Source: Calothrix sp. NIES-4101 (GTDB lineage: Bacteria > Cyanobacteriota > Cyanobacteriia > Cyanobacteriales > Nostocaceae). Taken from it: 64,000 bases of DNA. Position numbers and translations under genes: made by a program. How positions within the stretch are numbered: the first letter of the stretch is position 1; each line of letters starts with the position of its first letter. Below are positions 1-9,286 of this stretch, piece by piece. Below the pieces are notes generated by a model that saw only the letters and a list, made by a program, of their open reading frames with translations, had not been told where the DNA came from and searched no databases. The DNA lies in the NCBI GenBank assembly GCA_004296455.1, contig AP018280.1:1860001-1924000 (forward strand). The letters run 5' to 3'.

Positions 1-515
1 CGAGCTAGGTCGCTACCATTGTCCGCTACTATTTGTACTGGTACGCCGACTTTTTGACTGATTTTTTCTAGTTTTGATTCTATAATCTCTCCTTTCGTAG
101 AATCCATAATTTCTAATCCGAAAATTTTCACGTCTTCATGCGCCAACCCTCTTTTCTGCTTCATCACATTTTCTTCAATATGCTGCTGTGAAACGCCTAA
201 AATTACCAACGCTTTTTGTTTCCCTAATTCTAATGTCAAATCGACAATAAATATCCAATCATCACGATATTCTTTCTCTTTTGTCAATTCATATATTCCA
301 ATCCGAGCCAACCACTTTCTCACACAACTGAAACTTGGAGTTGCCTGCTCTTCATAATTATTAAACAACTCAAATACTTTTTCTACTCCTCTAAAACTGA
401 TACCACATTCAATTAAAAGTAAGAGTGCTTGCTGAATTATTTTGGCATCATAATGATGACCCTTCACATTTAATTCCATAGCTTCTATGATTTCTGCTTC
501 GACTTGAATTTCCTC
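1..515 (-). CDS. DDE transposase, frame-b part, truncated by window edge
   Basis: Seen: an open minus-strand frame running off the left edge. It picks up exactly where the 83-aa frame (485-736) would continue after a -1 shift. It reads about 170 residues, with a helical start, a core with IVDLTLELG and a segment VADNGSDLA at the edge. Asp-containing strands spaced like this are typical of DDE/RNase H-fold transposases, and the final catalytic Glu would lie outside the window. Many cyanobacterial transposases have the same layout: a basic coiled N-terminus followed by a catalytic domain. The IS family could not be assigned. It could be a functional fusion made by frameshifting or a decayed copy; see the frameshift entry. 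Confidence 0.6.
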
Positions 516-736
516 TTTTTTTCGTCTAAATCTCCTTCAATGTTTAACTCTTTTAGTTTTGACTCTGCCATCAACGCGCGATTTTTCCATTCTTCTCTTG
601 AATCTAATAGATCTCTAACCTTGATTTCTAAGGCTCTAATCTTTTTTTGTTTTAATAGTGCTTTTTCTTTCCAGTTATCTCGACCTTTCTGAAACAAACG
701 TGCTAATCTACTAACTGGGCTTTTAAACTCCTGCAT
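485..736 (-). CDS. Transposase N-terminal frame (basic coiled coil), upstream half of a frameshifted gene
   Basis: This 83-residue protein starts MQEFKSPVSRLARLF and is very rich in Lys, Arg and Glu with heptad-like spacing, so it is probably a DNA-binding or dimerising coiled coil. It stops soon after an A7 run, while the next frame stays open into a DDE-like domain. The two frames together look like one transposase. On its own the protein has no recognisable catalytic domain. Spurious translation is unlikely because the frame matches the N-terminal style of cyanobacterial transposases. Confidence 0.6.
   Translation of the reverse strand: MQEFKSPVSRLARLFQKGRDNWKEKALLKQKKIRALEIKVRDLLDSREEWKNRALMAESKLKELNIEGDLDEKKRKFKSKQKS
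515..537 (-). promoter_or_regulatory. Putative programmed -1 frameshift signal
   Basis: On the minus strand an AAGGAG sequence (532-537) is followed by exactly 10 nt and then the slippery heptamer A_AAA_AAG (515-521), correctly phased with the upstream frame (codons AAA AAG). A Shine-Dalgarno-like element about 10 nt before A_AAA_AAG is the arrangement known from dnaX and several IS elements. A -1 slip joins the 83-aa frame to the downstream transposase frame. Confidence 0.6.
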
Positions 737-807
737 GGGCTTTGAATGTGCTAAGTATTAACGACACTATTATTGTATGAAGCAATGGTGCCTTAAAACC
801 AACAAAG

Positions 808-900
808 TCAACAGCCTAGGTTTAGTGCGATCGCTCGAATAATTTCTCCATCAGGCATTATCGCATCTGTTAGGTCTGCATCGTTGAAAATCTGAAATGA
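808..900 (-). pseudogene. Remnant of a pentapeptide-repeat protein C-terminus
   Basis: The minus strand reads FNDADLTDAIMPDGE followed by a short tail and a stop, with an in-frame TAA just upstream. The A(D/N)LxxAIMPDG ending is the usual C-terminus of cyanobacterial pentapeptide-repeat proteins. The kinase gene ending at 37756 in this window finishes in the same way. No start codon or repeat array remains. It lies directly upstream of the transposase gene, so it may have been cut by insertion or deletion. Confidence 0.5.
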
Positions 901-950
901 TTATCCAGTCTATTGTCTGTAGATGTAAATATATTTAAAGCTGGTTGAAT

Positions 951-1670
951 ATGGTGTTAGCAAAGCGACTGTTATTGGTAGCTGGTAGTTTAGTTACGGC
1001 GATGGCATTCTTTGTTTTGTTTGTCTGGTACCAGTTCACGCGAATGCCAACTAGTTTACAGTCTCAGCGATCTCATTCTGGTAATTCTTCTCAAATTGTA
1101 ACTCCAGTTTTACCGCAAACTCCCGCACAACTTCGGGAAGCGGAAAATCGTATTTTTACTAAAATCACTACTACTCTGGCAAAATTTCCCTCCAGTCGTG
1201 GTGAAGTCACATTAAATCAAAATGATATAGATATTTTAGTGCGATCGCAATTTGTGGGAGATATTGTTAAGGATGCAATTACTAGTATTGAAAATGGCAA
1301 GTTAAAAATTAGTACCATAGTTGATACACAAGCAATTGCAAATGATTTAAGTGAAGGGAATCGGGCTGAACTTGCCCAAGCATTATCAAAGATACCTGGA
1401 ATTAAAGATAATTCTCTCTATATCGAAGTTGAGGGAAAACCAATCATTAGTAATAATAGTCGCAATCTAATTGCTTTAGAAAATCAGACTAATTTCAAGT
1501 TAGGAAATTTGCCAATCAGTATTTCCCAATTATCTCAATATACTGGCATTTCGGAAGTTGATTTCCAAAATAAAATTACTGGTAAAGGTATTTTGGTTCC
1601 CATTGAGATAGAGAATGTCAAGGTTGCAGGAGAAAGTCTGATCATTTATGGTTCCGGAACCGCTTGGTAA
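951..1670 (+). CDS. Conserved hypothetical membrane-anchored protein
   Basis: The protein has about 239 residues. An N-terminal hydrophobic segment (about residues 4-28) follows a short basic stretch, so it is a signal anchor or uncleaved signal. The rest is soluble, beginning with a Ser/Thr/Gln-rich linker to about residue 60. I do not recognise a catalytic motif. A TTG six bases upstream could also serve as start; the ATG was preferred. Neighbours are a transposon remnant upstream and a convergent Nudix gene downstream. The function is unknown. Confidence 0.75.
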   Translation: MVLAKRLLLVAGSLVTAMAFFVLFVWYQFTRMPTSLQSQRSHSGNSSQIVTPVLPQTPAQLREAENRIFTKITTTLAKFPSSRGEVTLNQNDIDILVRSQFVGDIVKDAITSIENGKLKISTIVDTQAIANDLSEGNRAELAQALSKIPGIKDNSLYIEVEGKPIISNNSRNLIALENQTNFKLGNLPISISQLSQYTGISEVDFQNKITGKGILVPIEIENVKVAGESLIIYGSGTAW

Positions 1671-1707
1671 TTAGGCAGTCGAGAGGAAATATATCCTAAT
1701 TCCCTGA

Positions 1708-2148
1708 TTAAAGAGCCAATTTCGGACGTATACCGTAATTTCGATATTTCAAGTAGTCGCTTAAAATGCGATCGTGATCAAAGCATAATTGATTTAAGAT
1801 GTTGGGAACCTGCCAAGGATCAAAAATCCCCAAATTCTTGGCATCATCTCCAGCTTTAGCTGCTCCCGTGGCGGTGGCAAGAAACACAATACTTAATGTA
1901 TGTTGGCGTGGGTCGCGTTTAGGGTCAGAATAAACTAATAATTGCTCGATTAATTCCACCTGTAGTCCTGTTTCTTCTTGGGCTTCGCGTTTTGCGGCAA
2001 ATTCTACAGATTCACCATAATCTACGAAACCGCCTGGTATAGCCCATCCGAATGGTTCATGATGACGCTCAATTAAGACTATTGGACGATGAGGGCGATC
2101 GCTCAGTTCAATGATGATATCAACTGTGGGTACTGGATTTCGATACAT
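1708..2148 (-). CDS. Nudix hydrolase
   Basis: This 146-aa protein hydrolyses nucleoside diphosphate linked to another moiety X. The Nudix box is complete at about residues 34-57: GGFVDYGES, then REAQEETGL, fitting GX5EX7REUXEEXGU. The size is that of a single-domain family member. The substrate cannot be read from sequence; the NUDIX proteins closest in style act on ADP-ribose, NADH or oxidised nucleotides. It starts with ATG and is convergent with the gene at 951-1670. Confidence 0.9.
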   Translation of the reverse strand: MYRNPVPTVDIIIELSDRPHRPIVLIERHHEPFGWAIPGGFVDYGESVEFAAKREAQEETGLQVELIEQLLVYSDPKRDPRQHTLSIVFLATATGAAKAGDDAKNLGIFDPWQVPNILNQLCFDHDRILSDYLKYRNYGIRPKLAL

Positions 2149-2218
2149 AGAATTAATCTGATTTTGTTTCGTGCTAAATTCGTTGGGTTATCGGTTCCTT
2201 TTATAAGTTAGGGTATTT

Positions 2219-3727
2219 ATGCCATTTCCTCGTTCCAGTGGTGTTTTGTTACATCCAACCAGTTTCCCTAGTCGGTTTGGGGTTGGTGATTTGGGTGATG
2301 AAGCTTATCGTTTTATTGACTTTCTGAAAGATGGTTTTCAACAGTATTGGCAGGTTTTACCATTGGGGCCTACTGGTTATGGTAATTCTCCCTATATGTC
2401 TTATTCTGCGATCGCTGGTAATCCACTACTTATAAGTCTTGATAAGTTACAGGAAGAACATCTCTTAGCTGATTGGGATTTTGGCAGTATACCGGGTTTT
2501 CCAGCACATAAAGTTGATTATGACCAAGCTATATCTTACAAAACTAATTTACTCAAATTAGCTTGTCAAAATTTTAAAAATCAAGCGGAAGCGAAACAAA
2601 AAAAAGAATTTACTAAATTTTGCGAAAAAAAAGCCAAATGGTTAGACGATTATGCTTTGTTTATGGCTTTGAAAGAAGTTAATCAAAATGCTAGTTGGAT
2701 GCAGTGGGAACCAGAATTAGCAAAGCGTCAACCAGAAAGAATTACTAAAGCAACTCAAGAACTCGCTGATTTAATTTTTTACCATAAATTCCTCCAATTT
2801 CAATTCTTTTATCAGTGGTCGCAACTCAAAACCTACGCCAACGAGCAAGGGATCGAAATTATTGGTGATATTCCCATTTATGTGGCTCAGGATAGTGCCG
2901 ATGTTTGGTCGAATCCAGATATCTTTTGTTTGGATGAGGAAACGAGCGAAGCAGCTTTAATGGCTGGTGTACCACCTGATTACTTTAGTGCTACAGGTCA
3001 ACTCTGGGGTAATCCTGTTTACAACTGGGAAGCACTTCAAAAACAAAACTTCAAATGGTGGATACAGCGTTTTGAAGCAATGCTTGATTATGTCGATATT
3101 ATTCGTATCGACCATTTTCGCGGATTTGAGGCTTATTGGGCTGTGGAGCAAGGTGAGGAAACCGCAGAAAATGGCGAATGGGTAAAAGCTCCTGGAGATG
3201 AGTTATTTGCTGCTATTCGCCAACAATTAGGTAAACTACCCGTTTTAGCTGAAGATTTGGGAGTTATAACCCCAGAAGTCGAGCAATTGCGCGATAAATA
3301 TGAATTTCCCGGAATGAAAGTCTTACAATTTGCCTTTGGTTCCGATCCTGGAAACCCATTTTTACCATTTAACTACCAACGTAATGCTGTAGTTTATACA
3401 GGTACTCATGATAATGATACGACTGTGGGATGGTGGAATAACGCGAATGATTGGGAAAAACGCAATCTCTGGATGTATTTAGGTAGTATCAGTAACGACG
3501 GTATCCACTGGGATTTAATTCGCTTGGCATTAAGCGCGATCGCAAATCAAGCGATAATTCCATTACAGGATATCTTCGGCTTGGGAAACGATGCGCGGAT
3601 GAATTTTCCTGGCAAACCTGAAGGTAACTGGGAATGGCGATATCACCCTGATATGCTCACTTCAGACCTAAGCACAAAATTGCGAGATTTAACTATTCTC
3701 TACGGACGCGCCCCCCAGAAGAAGTAG
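2219..3727 (+). CDS. malQ: 4-alpha-glucanotransferase (amylomaltase)
   Basis: This 502-residue GH77 enzyme transfers alpha-1,4-glucan segments between chains in glycogen and maltodextrin metabolism, in the cytosol. Seen: the N-terminal RSSGVLLHPTSFPS motif, GDIPIYVAQDSADVW, IIRIDHFRGFEAYW (catalytic Asp nucleophile region), LAEDLGVITPEV (acid/base Glu) and TGTHDNDTT. Length is normal for the short MalQ type. It starts at ATG and ends shortly before a convergent rodZ-like gene. It complements the debranching enzyme-like protein at 20348-22435. Confidence 0.96.
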   Translation: MPFPRSSGVLLHPTSFPSRFGVGDLGDEAYRFIDFLKDGFQQYWQVLPLGPTGYGNSPYMSYSAIAGNPLLISLDKLQEEHLLADWDFGSIPGFPAHKVDYDQAISYKTNLLKLACQNFKNQAEAKQKKEFTKFCEKKAKWLDDYALFMALKEVNQNASWMQWEPELAKRQPERITKATQELADLIFYHKFLQFQFFYQWSQLKTYANEQGIEIIGDIPIYVAQDSADVWSNPDIFCLDEETSEAALMAGVPPDYFSATGQLWGNPVYNWEALQKQNFKWWIQRFEAMLDYVDIIRIDHFRGFEAYWAVEQGEETAENGEWVKAPGDELFAAIRQQLGKLPVLAEDLGVITPEVEQLRDKYEFPGMKVLQFAFGSDPGNPFLPFNYQRNAVVYTGTHDNDTTVGWWNNANDWEKRNLWMYLGSISNDGIHWDLIRLALSAIANQAIIPLQDIFGLGNDARMNFPGKPEGNWEWRYHPDMLTSDLSTKLRDLTILYGRAPQKK

Positions 3728-3844
3728 CAAGATCAGAAAGGGAAAAGGCGAACAGTAAGGGGGAGAGGTAAAGAGGAAGGTCGGAAAGAGAGATATTTTC
3801 CAAATCTCTTTCGCCTCCGCGCCCCCGCATCCCCGTGTCTTTCC
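3728..3844. repeat. G-rich repeat-like spacer with imperfect hairpin
   Basis: The spacer between convergent malQ and the RodZ-like gene holds purine-rich short repeats. An imperfect inverted repeat around 3784-3813 (GAAAGAGA versus TCTCTTTC) could act as a bidirectional terminator. It also has a GGGGATGCGGGG-type block (seen on the minus strand) that recurs at the 3' end of trmD. Confidence 0.45.
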
Positions 3845-4654
3845 TCAGGATCGAGTATTTGCCGCAACTGTAACTTGTTCAGCTTTTCCTAATTTTCCCA
3901 TTGGCTTGGGTTGTTCTTGGTTGACACTAACCATCACCCCTCCCGCATTATCAGTTTTGACGGTTAGTTGTGATTGTGCTTTCCAAGTACGATTAGTTCC
4001 TTGAGGTAAACGTCCTTCAAATTCCGTCTTCCCGTCAACTTCCACACGAACCCATGATGAGTCTTTGAGAACTACCCCAACTTGTACCTGTTTATTGTTC
4101 AAGCCGTCGTTACTGTTTTGTTTGTTTTTTACAGATTCTAGGGATAATTGCTTGTCTTGTTGTTTAGAAGTAAATACTTCTTTCTGAGATTTTGCTTCTA
4201 ATTCTAAATTATTTGTAATTGTTGTTGTATTTAAAACATGGGAGAGACTACTAACCGAACATACAATTACACCGATATAAAGTAAATACAAATGGAATGG
4301 ACGGAGTTGCCTGGAATTTACTGTCCAACTGGGTTTAAGGGTGACAGGGCGAACCTGCTCTTCTATTGGAAGTTGGTTTGCCATTTGCTCTCCGTCTAAA
4401 CCGAGTGCATCAGCATATCTTCTGATTAAACCCCGAATATAAACTGGTTCCGGTAGATTGTTTAAATCGGCCTCTTCAATTGCTTCTAACAATTTGCGAA
4501 CTATTTTTGTGTAGGTAACCACATTATCAAGCTCAAAACCATATCCTTCCCGTGTAGATTTTAGTTTTGCTCCGATTTCTGCAAGTGCTTGCTCTCTTTG
4601 TTCGTCAACTGAAGGATTTAGTGTTTGTGTTTCCTTCCTTCGCAACCATTTCAT
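3845..4654 (-). CDS. RodZ-like helix-turn-helix membrane protein
   Basis: This 269-residue protein has the RodZ architecture. An N-terminal HTH domain of the Cro/CI type lies at about residues 22-85, including YIRGLIRRYADALGLD. One membrane segment lies at about 124-145. A periplasmic C-terminal domain of the DUF4115 type carries the LKDSSWVRVEVDGK and GRLPQGTNRTW pattern. RodZ links MreB to the envelope and helps to set rod shape, but cyanobacterial members are poorly studied. The start is an ATG with GGAG about 11 nt upstream. It lies just downstream of the rluB-like gene on the same strand. Confidence 0.85.
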   Translation of the reverse strand: MKWLRRKETQTLNPSVDEQREQALAEIGAKLKSTREGYGFELDNVVTYTKIVRKLLEAIEEADLNNLPEPVYIRGLIRRYADALGLDGEQMANQLPIEEQVRPVTLKPSWTVNSRQLRPFHLYLLYIGVIVCSVSSLSHVLNTTTITNNLELEAKSQKEVFTSKQQDKQLSLESVKNKQNSNDGLNNKQVQVGVVLKDSSWVRVEVDGKTEFEGRLPQGTNRTWKAQSQLTVKTDNAGGVMVSVNQEQPKPMGKLGKAEQVTVAANTRS

Positions 4655-4686
4655 TTTCTTTATTACTCCTTAACTCAGCAAAATCG

Positions 4687-5445
4687 TCAATAGGAACCAA
4701 TTGAAACAGATGAACGCAAATTGCAAATTTCCAAATCTGTGAGGGAACGATAGGAACCCTCTGGTAAAAAAGATTGTCCTGGTGAATGTAATTTAATTGG
4801 ACCGATCGCAGTCCTCTGTAGTTTGATTACTGGATATCCCAAAATCTCAGCAACACGACGAATTTGGCGATTTCGTCCCTCCTTTAACACAATCTCTATA
4901 CTGGTTTGGTTTGCCAATTTTTTGATGACACGCACTAATGCTTTTCGCGTTTTTCTACCGTCAAGTATTACTCCCTGTCGCCATGTTTCTAACACACTTT
5001 CGGGCGGATGTCCTTGCAGGAGAACACGGTATGTTTTAGATATACTGTGACGCGGATGCGTAAGTTGATAAGTCAACTCGCCATCATTGGTCAAAATTAA
5101 TGCTCCGGTTGATTCAAAATCAAGACGACCAACGGGGTGAATCCCTTGACCAGAAGTTAATTCTTGCGGTAGCAAATCTAAAACTGTTGGCCTTCCTTGC
5201 GGATCGTCGCAAGTCGAAACGACTCCAACTGGTTTATTTAGCAATAAATATATCAATTCTGGACGTGCTGCTACAGTAATCGGATTACCATCAACAGTGA
5301 TGATGTCACAATCGGGATCGACTTTTTGTCCGATATGCGCCAATGTGCCATTTATCCGCACTCGCGATTGCCGAATCATTTCCTCGGCTTGGCGACGCGA
5401 GGCCACTCCCCACTGAGAAAGTATTTTTTGTAACCTAGCCTCCAT
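4687..5445 (-). CDS. RsuA/RluB-family rRNA pseudouridine synthase
   Basis: The protein has 252 residues from the ATG chosen at 5445; longer reading to 5502 is possible but the S4 domain starts here. Seen: an S4 RNA-binding domain (MEARLQKILSQWG, then SRRQAEEMIRQSRV), the catalytic motif HPVGRLDFESTGALILTND with the Asp nucleophile, and the C-terminal LKEGRNRQIRR motif. It isomerises a uridine in rRNA; small-subunit versus large-subunit target cannot be decided, although RluB-type is likely. It is probably co-transcribed with the downstream RodZ-like gene (33 nt gap). Confidence 0.9.
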   Translation of the reverse strand: MEARLQKILSQWGVASRRQAEEMIRQSRVRINGTLAHIGQKVDPDCDIITVDGNPITVAARPELIYLLLNKPVGVVSTCDDPQGRPTVLDLLPQELTSGQGIHPVGRLDFESTGALILTNDGELTYQLTHPRHSISKTYRVLLQGHPPESVLETWRQGVILDGRKTRKALVRVIKKLANQTSIEIVLKEGRNRQIRRVAEILGYPVIKLQRTAIGPIKLHSPGQSFLPEGSYRSLTDLEICNLRSSVSIGSY

Positions 5446-5593
5446 GATATTAATACTTAGTGTACACGAGTTAGAGTTTAGTAAATAGTATATGTTTTGC
5501 AATCTACTAACTAAAGTCGAATGTGACAGTTCAAACTTGTTTGAGCAATGATTTTGTCTTGACTAAACTAAATATTTGTGGTTGAAAAATAAA

Positions 5594-6316
5594 ATGTCCC
5601 AAATAAATTCACAAATGACACAAACCTCCGGCTTCCGTTTGGTTACTAGGGTGCTAAAAGCTGCACTTCAGCTTTTTTTGCGATCGCAAGTTAGCGCAAT
5701 CCAAGATTTGGAAATTGATATTCAAGCCAGTGATAGACAACTTTTGACTGGCACAATACCTAAAATTTCTATTTTTGCTAATCGCGCTGTTTATCAAGGA
5801 CTTCACCTCACATCAATTCAACTCACAGCCGAAAATATTCGCGTTAATATTAGCTCCGTTCTCAAAGGTCAACCACTACGATTGTTAGAAATTATACCAG
5901 TAACGGGCAAGCTAATTTTAGAGGAAAGTGACTTAAATGCTTCCCTCACATCTGCGTTATTGTCCACTGCTTTAAAAGATGCCCTCGTAAAATTATTACC
6001 AGAACTTAGTGTAAATTCCAAGACAATTATTTGGCAAAAAATAATTCTTGGCAATAACCAGTTGATCCTATTTGTAAATCCTGGTACTGAAGGGGAAACA
6101 ACAGTTCCAGAAGTTTTGAGAATCGGCATCGGCTTAGAATTATTGAGCGGCAATGAGTTAAAATTAACACTCCTTGAACACCCAAAACATCAGTGTTTGA
6201 ATTCGGAAACAGAAAACGAACACTATTTCGATCTTGGCTGCGATGTTGAGATTGAGAATTTAACAACAATCCCTGGCAAGCTAAGTTGTTGCGGGCAGAT
6301 AAATGTCAATCCGTAA
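5594..6316 (+). CDS. DUF2993 family protein
   Basis: This protein of about 240 residues fits the DUF2993/LmeA-like family, which is common in cyanobacteria. Supporting patterns are VSAIQDLEIDIQASDRQLLTG, then a long run of beta-strand-like segments and an ending VEIENLTTIPGKLSC. Family members are thought to bind lipid, but the cyanobacterial role is unknown. ATG at 5594 was preferred to TTG at 5576. It is divergent from the pseudouridine synthase gene. Confidence 0.75.
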   Translation: MSQINSQMTQTSGFRLVTRVLKAALQLFLRSQVSAIQDLEIDIQASDRQLLTGTIPKISIFANRAVYQGLHLTSIQLTAENIRVNISSVLKGQPLRLLEIIPVTGKLILEESDLNASLTSALLSTALKDALVKLLPELSVNSKTIIWQKIILGNNQLILFVNPGTEGETTVPEVLRIGIGLELLSGNELKLTLLEHPKHQCLNSETENEHYFDLGCDVEIENLTTIPGKLSCCGQINVNP

Positions 6317-7110
6317 AAGTAAGGGATGATAGGACTTCTCACTGACACACACAGTCCAACAATTTCCCAAGCTTGTGCTTTGAGGCACAGAAGAGCTGTC
6401 TTTGGGGGATGGAGTTTATATGTAATTGGACGTAATTGAGAAGCTCTATGGGCAATCAAAAATCGAAAATTTCAACTCTTAACTCCTAATATACCTCTAA
6501 TGGTAGTTGCAAAAAATAAAATCAGTTGCATTGTAACAGTTGTCACTGGTTTTGGCTATCGTATTTCAGTACAAAAAAGCGATCGCAGTTTTGGGTTGAT
6601 TTGGAATCTGACTGGGATTAAGGCGATAATTATCAGTACCATCCATCAATTCTTCCTGGTGATGACAAGATTATGAAAAGTGGTACAGCACCTTAATCTA
6701 AGCACAATGTAGAGAAGTTGATTGCAACAACTCAAAACTGTTCGCTTAAATTATGATCCCCATTATTCCCTGCATCTAGAGATTAGCATCCATAGATTAA
6801 GGCGATCGTGATCAATAAGTTAATCTTGTTAATCGCATCGCAATAGCAGTAGGCAATGGGGAAACTAGTAAGGGCTGAACACCACTAACCGAAATTAAAT
6901 AGGGACTTTCACACTTTCAAATAACCATATAGAATCATGTGTATTGCTGTATAGAAGATTGTTGCTGTTTAATTAGAAGATTATTGCTGTTCAGAAAATT
7001 CTGGATGAAGATTTATATCAACTCTGGCTAATCAGTTATCTTTTCTCCTTGCCCTCCTGACTTTTTATCTCCGCATCCATGGCATCGTGAGTATTGAGGC
7101 GATTCTCCTC
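6317..7110. other. Long spacer without a supported gene; small tandem repeat near 6942-6993
   Basis: I see no convincing coding frame on either strand. A degenerate repeat of about 22 bp carries TTGCTGT three times (6942-6993), including two closely matching copies of TAGAAGATTRTTGCTGTT. One HIP1 site lies near 6580. The rest is AT-rich and unremarkable. Confidence 0.6.
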
Positions 7111-8025
7111 TTAAGGGTTGGCTCTGCCATGATTACGAATGACCTCTTGTGGTGTAACTCCAACTAAGCGTTTGAAGTGACGTGAAAACTGGCTTTGATC
7201 GGAAAATCCCACCATTGAGGCAACTTCGGAAATTCTTCTTTTTTCTTTGGAGAGCAATATCTTAGCACGTTCGATTCGACATTTAATCACGTATTGGTAA
7301 GGTGAAAGCCCAGTGGATTGTTTGAATAAACGCGCAAAGTGATATTTACTCATCCCTATTTCATCAGCAATCGTCCCGATTAATAGATCTTCGGTGAGAT
7401 GATTCAAGATAAATTCTTGGACTTTTCGCAGTTTTGTGTTTGTCAATCCTTGATAACATTCTTGATGAGGCTGCCTCCGGATAGAGTAATGCTGTAATAA
7501 ATGTACTGCTAGTGCAGTTGCCATTGAGTCAGCATAGAAATGATTACCAATAGTTCCTGATGTGAGGGTGTTTTTCAAGGCTAACCCGATTTGATAAATT
7601 AGGGGATCAGGTTTGGCAAAATGTGGTGTCACCTCAACAACCCCACTTTCCCAACCGTCGCCAACAACTCTATTAATCAAATCTGCATCCAGCATCAAAA
7701 TTATAAACTCTGACTTTTGTGTCGTCGTGGCTGCATGAATTGCACGAGGAGGAATTACTACAACATCACCCGGCTTCAATCTTTCCAATTTCCGAAATTC
7801 GCCCAACCTTCGCTGTAACTGTGATTCGCATCCTAGATAAATTACCAACGTATAATCTAAGGTGTAATGTTCTGGGCTTTCAAATGCAGGCTGTTGATAA
7901 TACTCCAGACAGATATTTTCCCATCCGGCTTGATAGCTACATATTAGAGGTTGCTTTGGCAAAATGCACCTGCGATTTTCTGCCTTAGTGACATCGATTG
8001 CCAATGACTGATGCTTTTTCAACAT
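7111..8025 (-). CDS. AraC-family transcriptional regulator
   Basis: The protein has about 304 residues from the ATG at 8025, which has GAGG 8 nt upstream; a TTG at 8046 is the longer alternative. The N-terminal half is a cupin-like sensing domain (LKPGDVVVIPPRAIHAA). The C-terminal ~100 residues form the two-HTH AraC domain: IADEIGMSKYHFARLFKQST, then RRISEVASMVGFSDQSQFSR and FKRLVGVTPQEV. It is a DNA-binding regulator with an unknown effector. Neither neighbouring gene is an obvious target, so its regulon is probably elsewhere. Confidence 0.93.
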   Translation of the reverse strand: MLKKHQSLAIDVTKAENRRCILPKQPLICSYQAGWENICLEYYQQPAFESPEHYTLDYTLVIYLGCESQLQRRLGEFRKLERLKPGDVVVIPPRAIHAATTTQKSEFIILMLDADLINRVVGDGWESGVVEVTPHFAKPDPLIYQIGLALKNTLTSGTIGNHFYADSMATALAVHLLQHYSIRRQPHQECYQGLTNTKLRKVQEFILNHLTEDLLIGTIADEIGMSKYHFARLFKQSTGLSPYQYVIKCRIERAKILLSKEKRRISEVASMVGFSDQSQFSRHFKRLVGVTPQEVIRNHGRANP

Positions 8026-8267
8026 AAATCGCACCTCTTCTAACAACCTGCTTCAGCGATCGCCATTAACACATCTAACAAATAATTTCTGGAAAATCCT
8101 CATCGCATCATAAGTAAGTCTAATGGCGTTTATTGGTTTTAATTATTACTTTACATGGCTATATGCCAATATTAAATAATTAGTTATTTGGTTAAATATA
8201 TTAGTAAACTAATTAGTTGTTTAGCCATTAAACGAATCTAAAAACTCTCATACTCAATGCTCTTTTC

Positions 8268-9152
8268 CTACTTTAACAATGGTAATAAAAGCGTCACAAA
8301 ATAGTAGACAATAGGGGCAGTAAAAATATAACTATCAGTACGGTCTAAAATACCACCATGACCAGGAATTAATTGTCCTGAATCTTTAACCCCTGCATCC
8401 CTTTTCAGCATTGACTCAGTCAAATCGCCCAACAAACTGGCAATGCCGATTAATAAACCCAACGAGATACCTGTTAGTATATAATGCGACCAGTGCAAAT
8501 AGTAAGCCCCTGCTGTGGCGACGACGATACTACCCCCAATCCCAAAGACAGCACCTTCAACAGTTTTTTTGGGACTGATATCCGACAAATGGGTTTTGCC
8601 AAAGTATTTACCCACAAAGTAAGCGCCAATATCCGCAGCCCAAATACATAAAAAAGTCAGCACAGTCACACACAAACCTTGAGGTACAGAAGAAATTTGT
8701 GACCTTTGAAACAAGTCACTCCAATCTACTGGTAAATATCCGCTCAAAGGTAAATTGGTGTGATTTGCACTGTCAATACCGCGCAAGCGTACCCAAAAAC
8801 TAGGTAAATATCCAGTATAAAATAGTCCCAAAATTGAAGCAGAAATATCAGCAATAGTCGCTATTTTGGGTTGAAATAGTAAATAGAAACAGATAAAAGT
8901 ACCAGCAAGAGGTAAAACAGCATCAGCAAGAGAAACATTGACAGTCGAAATTGCCAATAAAGCGAGACTAACCACAAGGGTAGTTTTTGCCGCCGGAGCT
9001 ATACTTTTAGCACGAACAAGATCGAAAAACTCATTTTGACCTAAATAAACAATTACTACATAGGTGAAGGTAAAGTACCAACCTCCCAATAAAGTAGTAG
9101 TTAGCGCGATCGCGATCGCAATAATTCCGCTAATAATTCTCGTCCAAGGCAT
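8268..9152 (-). CDS. cdsA: Phosphatidate cytidylyltransferase
   Basis: This 294-residue integral membrane enzyme makes CDP-diacylglycerol from phosphatidate and CTP, the precursor of phosphatidylglycerol. Several hydrophobic segments run through the protein. The family signature lies near the C-terminus: SMLKRDAGVKDSG, then PGHGGILDRTDS. WAADIGAYFVGKYFGKTHLS is the conserved preceding motif. The ATG start and length are normal. It lies downstream of cbiT on the same strand with a gap of 134 nt. Confidence 0.95.
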   Translation of the reverse strand: MPWTRIISGIIAIAIALTTTLLGGWYFTFTYVVIVYLGQNEFFDLVRAKSIAPAAKTTLVVSLALLAISTVNVSLADAVLPLAGTFICFYLLFQPKIATIADISASILGLFYTGYLPSFWVRLRGIDSANHTNLPLSGYLPVDWSDLFQRSQISSVPQGLCVTVLTFLCIWAADIGAYFVGKYFGKTHLSDISPKKTVEGAVFGIGGSIVVATAGAYYLHWSHYILTGISLGLLIGIASLLGDLTESMLKRDAGVKDSGQLIPGHGGILDRTDSYIFTAPIVYYFVTLLLPLLK

Positions 9153-9286
9153 AGCAATATGAATATTGGTAATTGGGCAACCCTGCGGGAAGGCGCAAAG
9201 TCTCTATAGGTATTGGAGATAATCAAAGAAAATTGCGAATTTTTCCCTTCCTGATTTTTCCTGTTTCCCTTGTCCCATTTCCCTAT

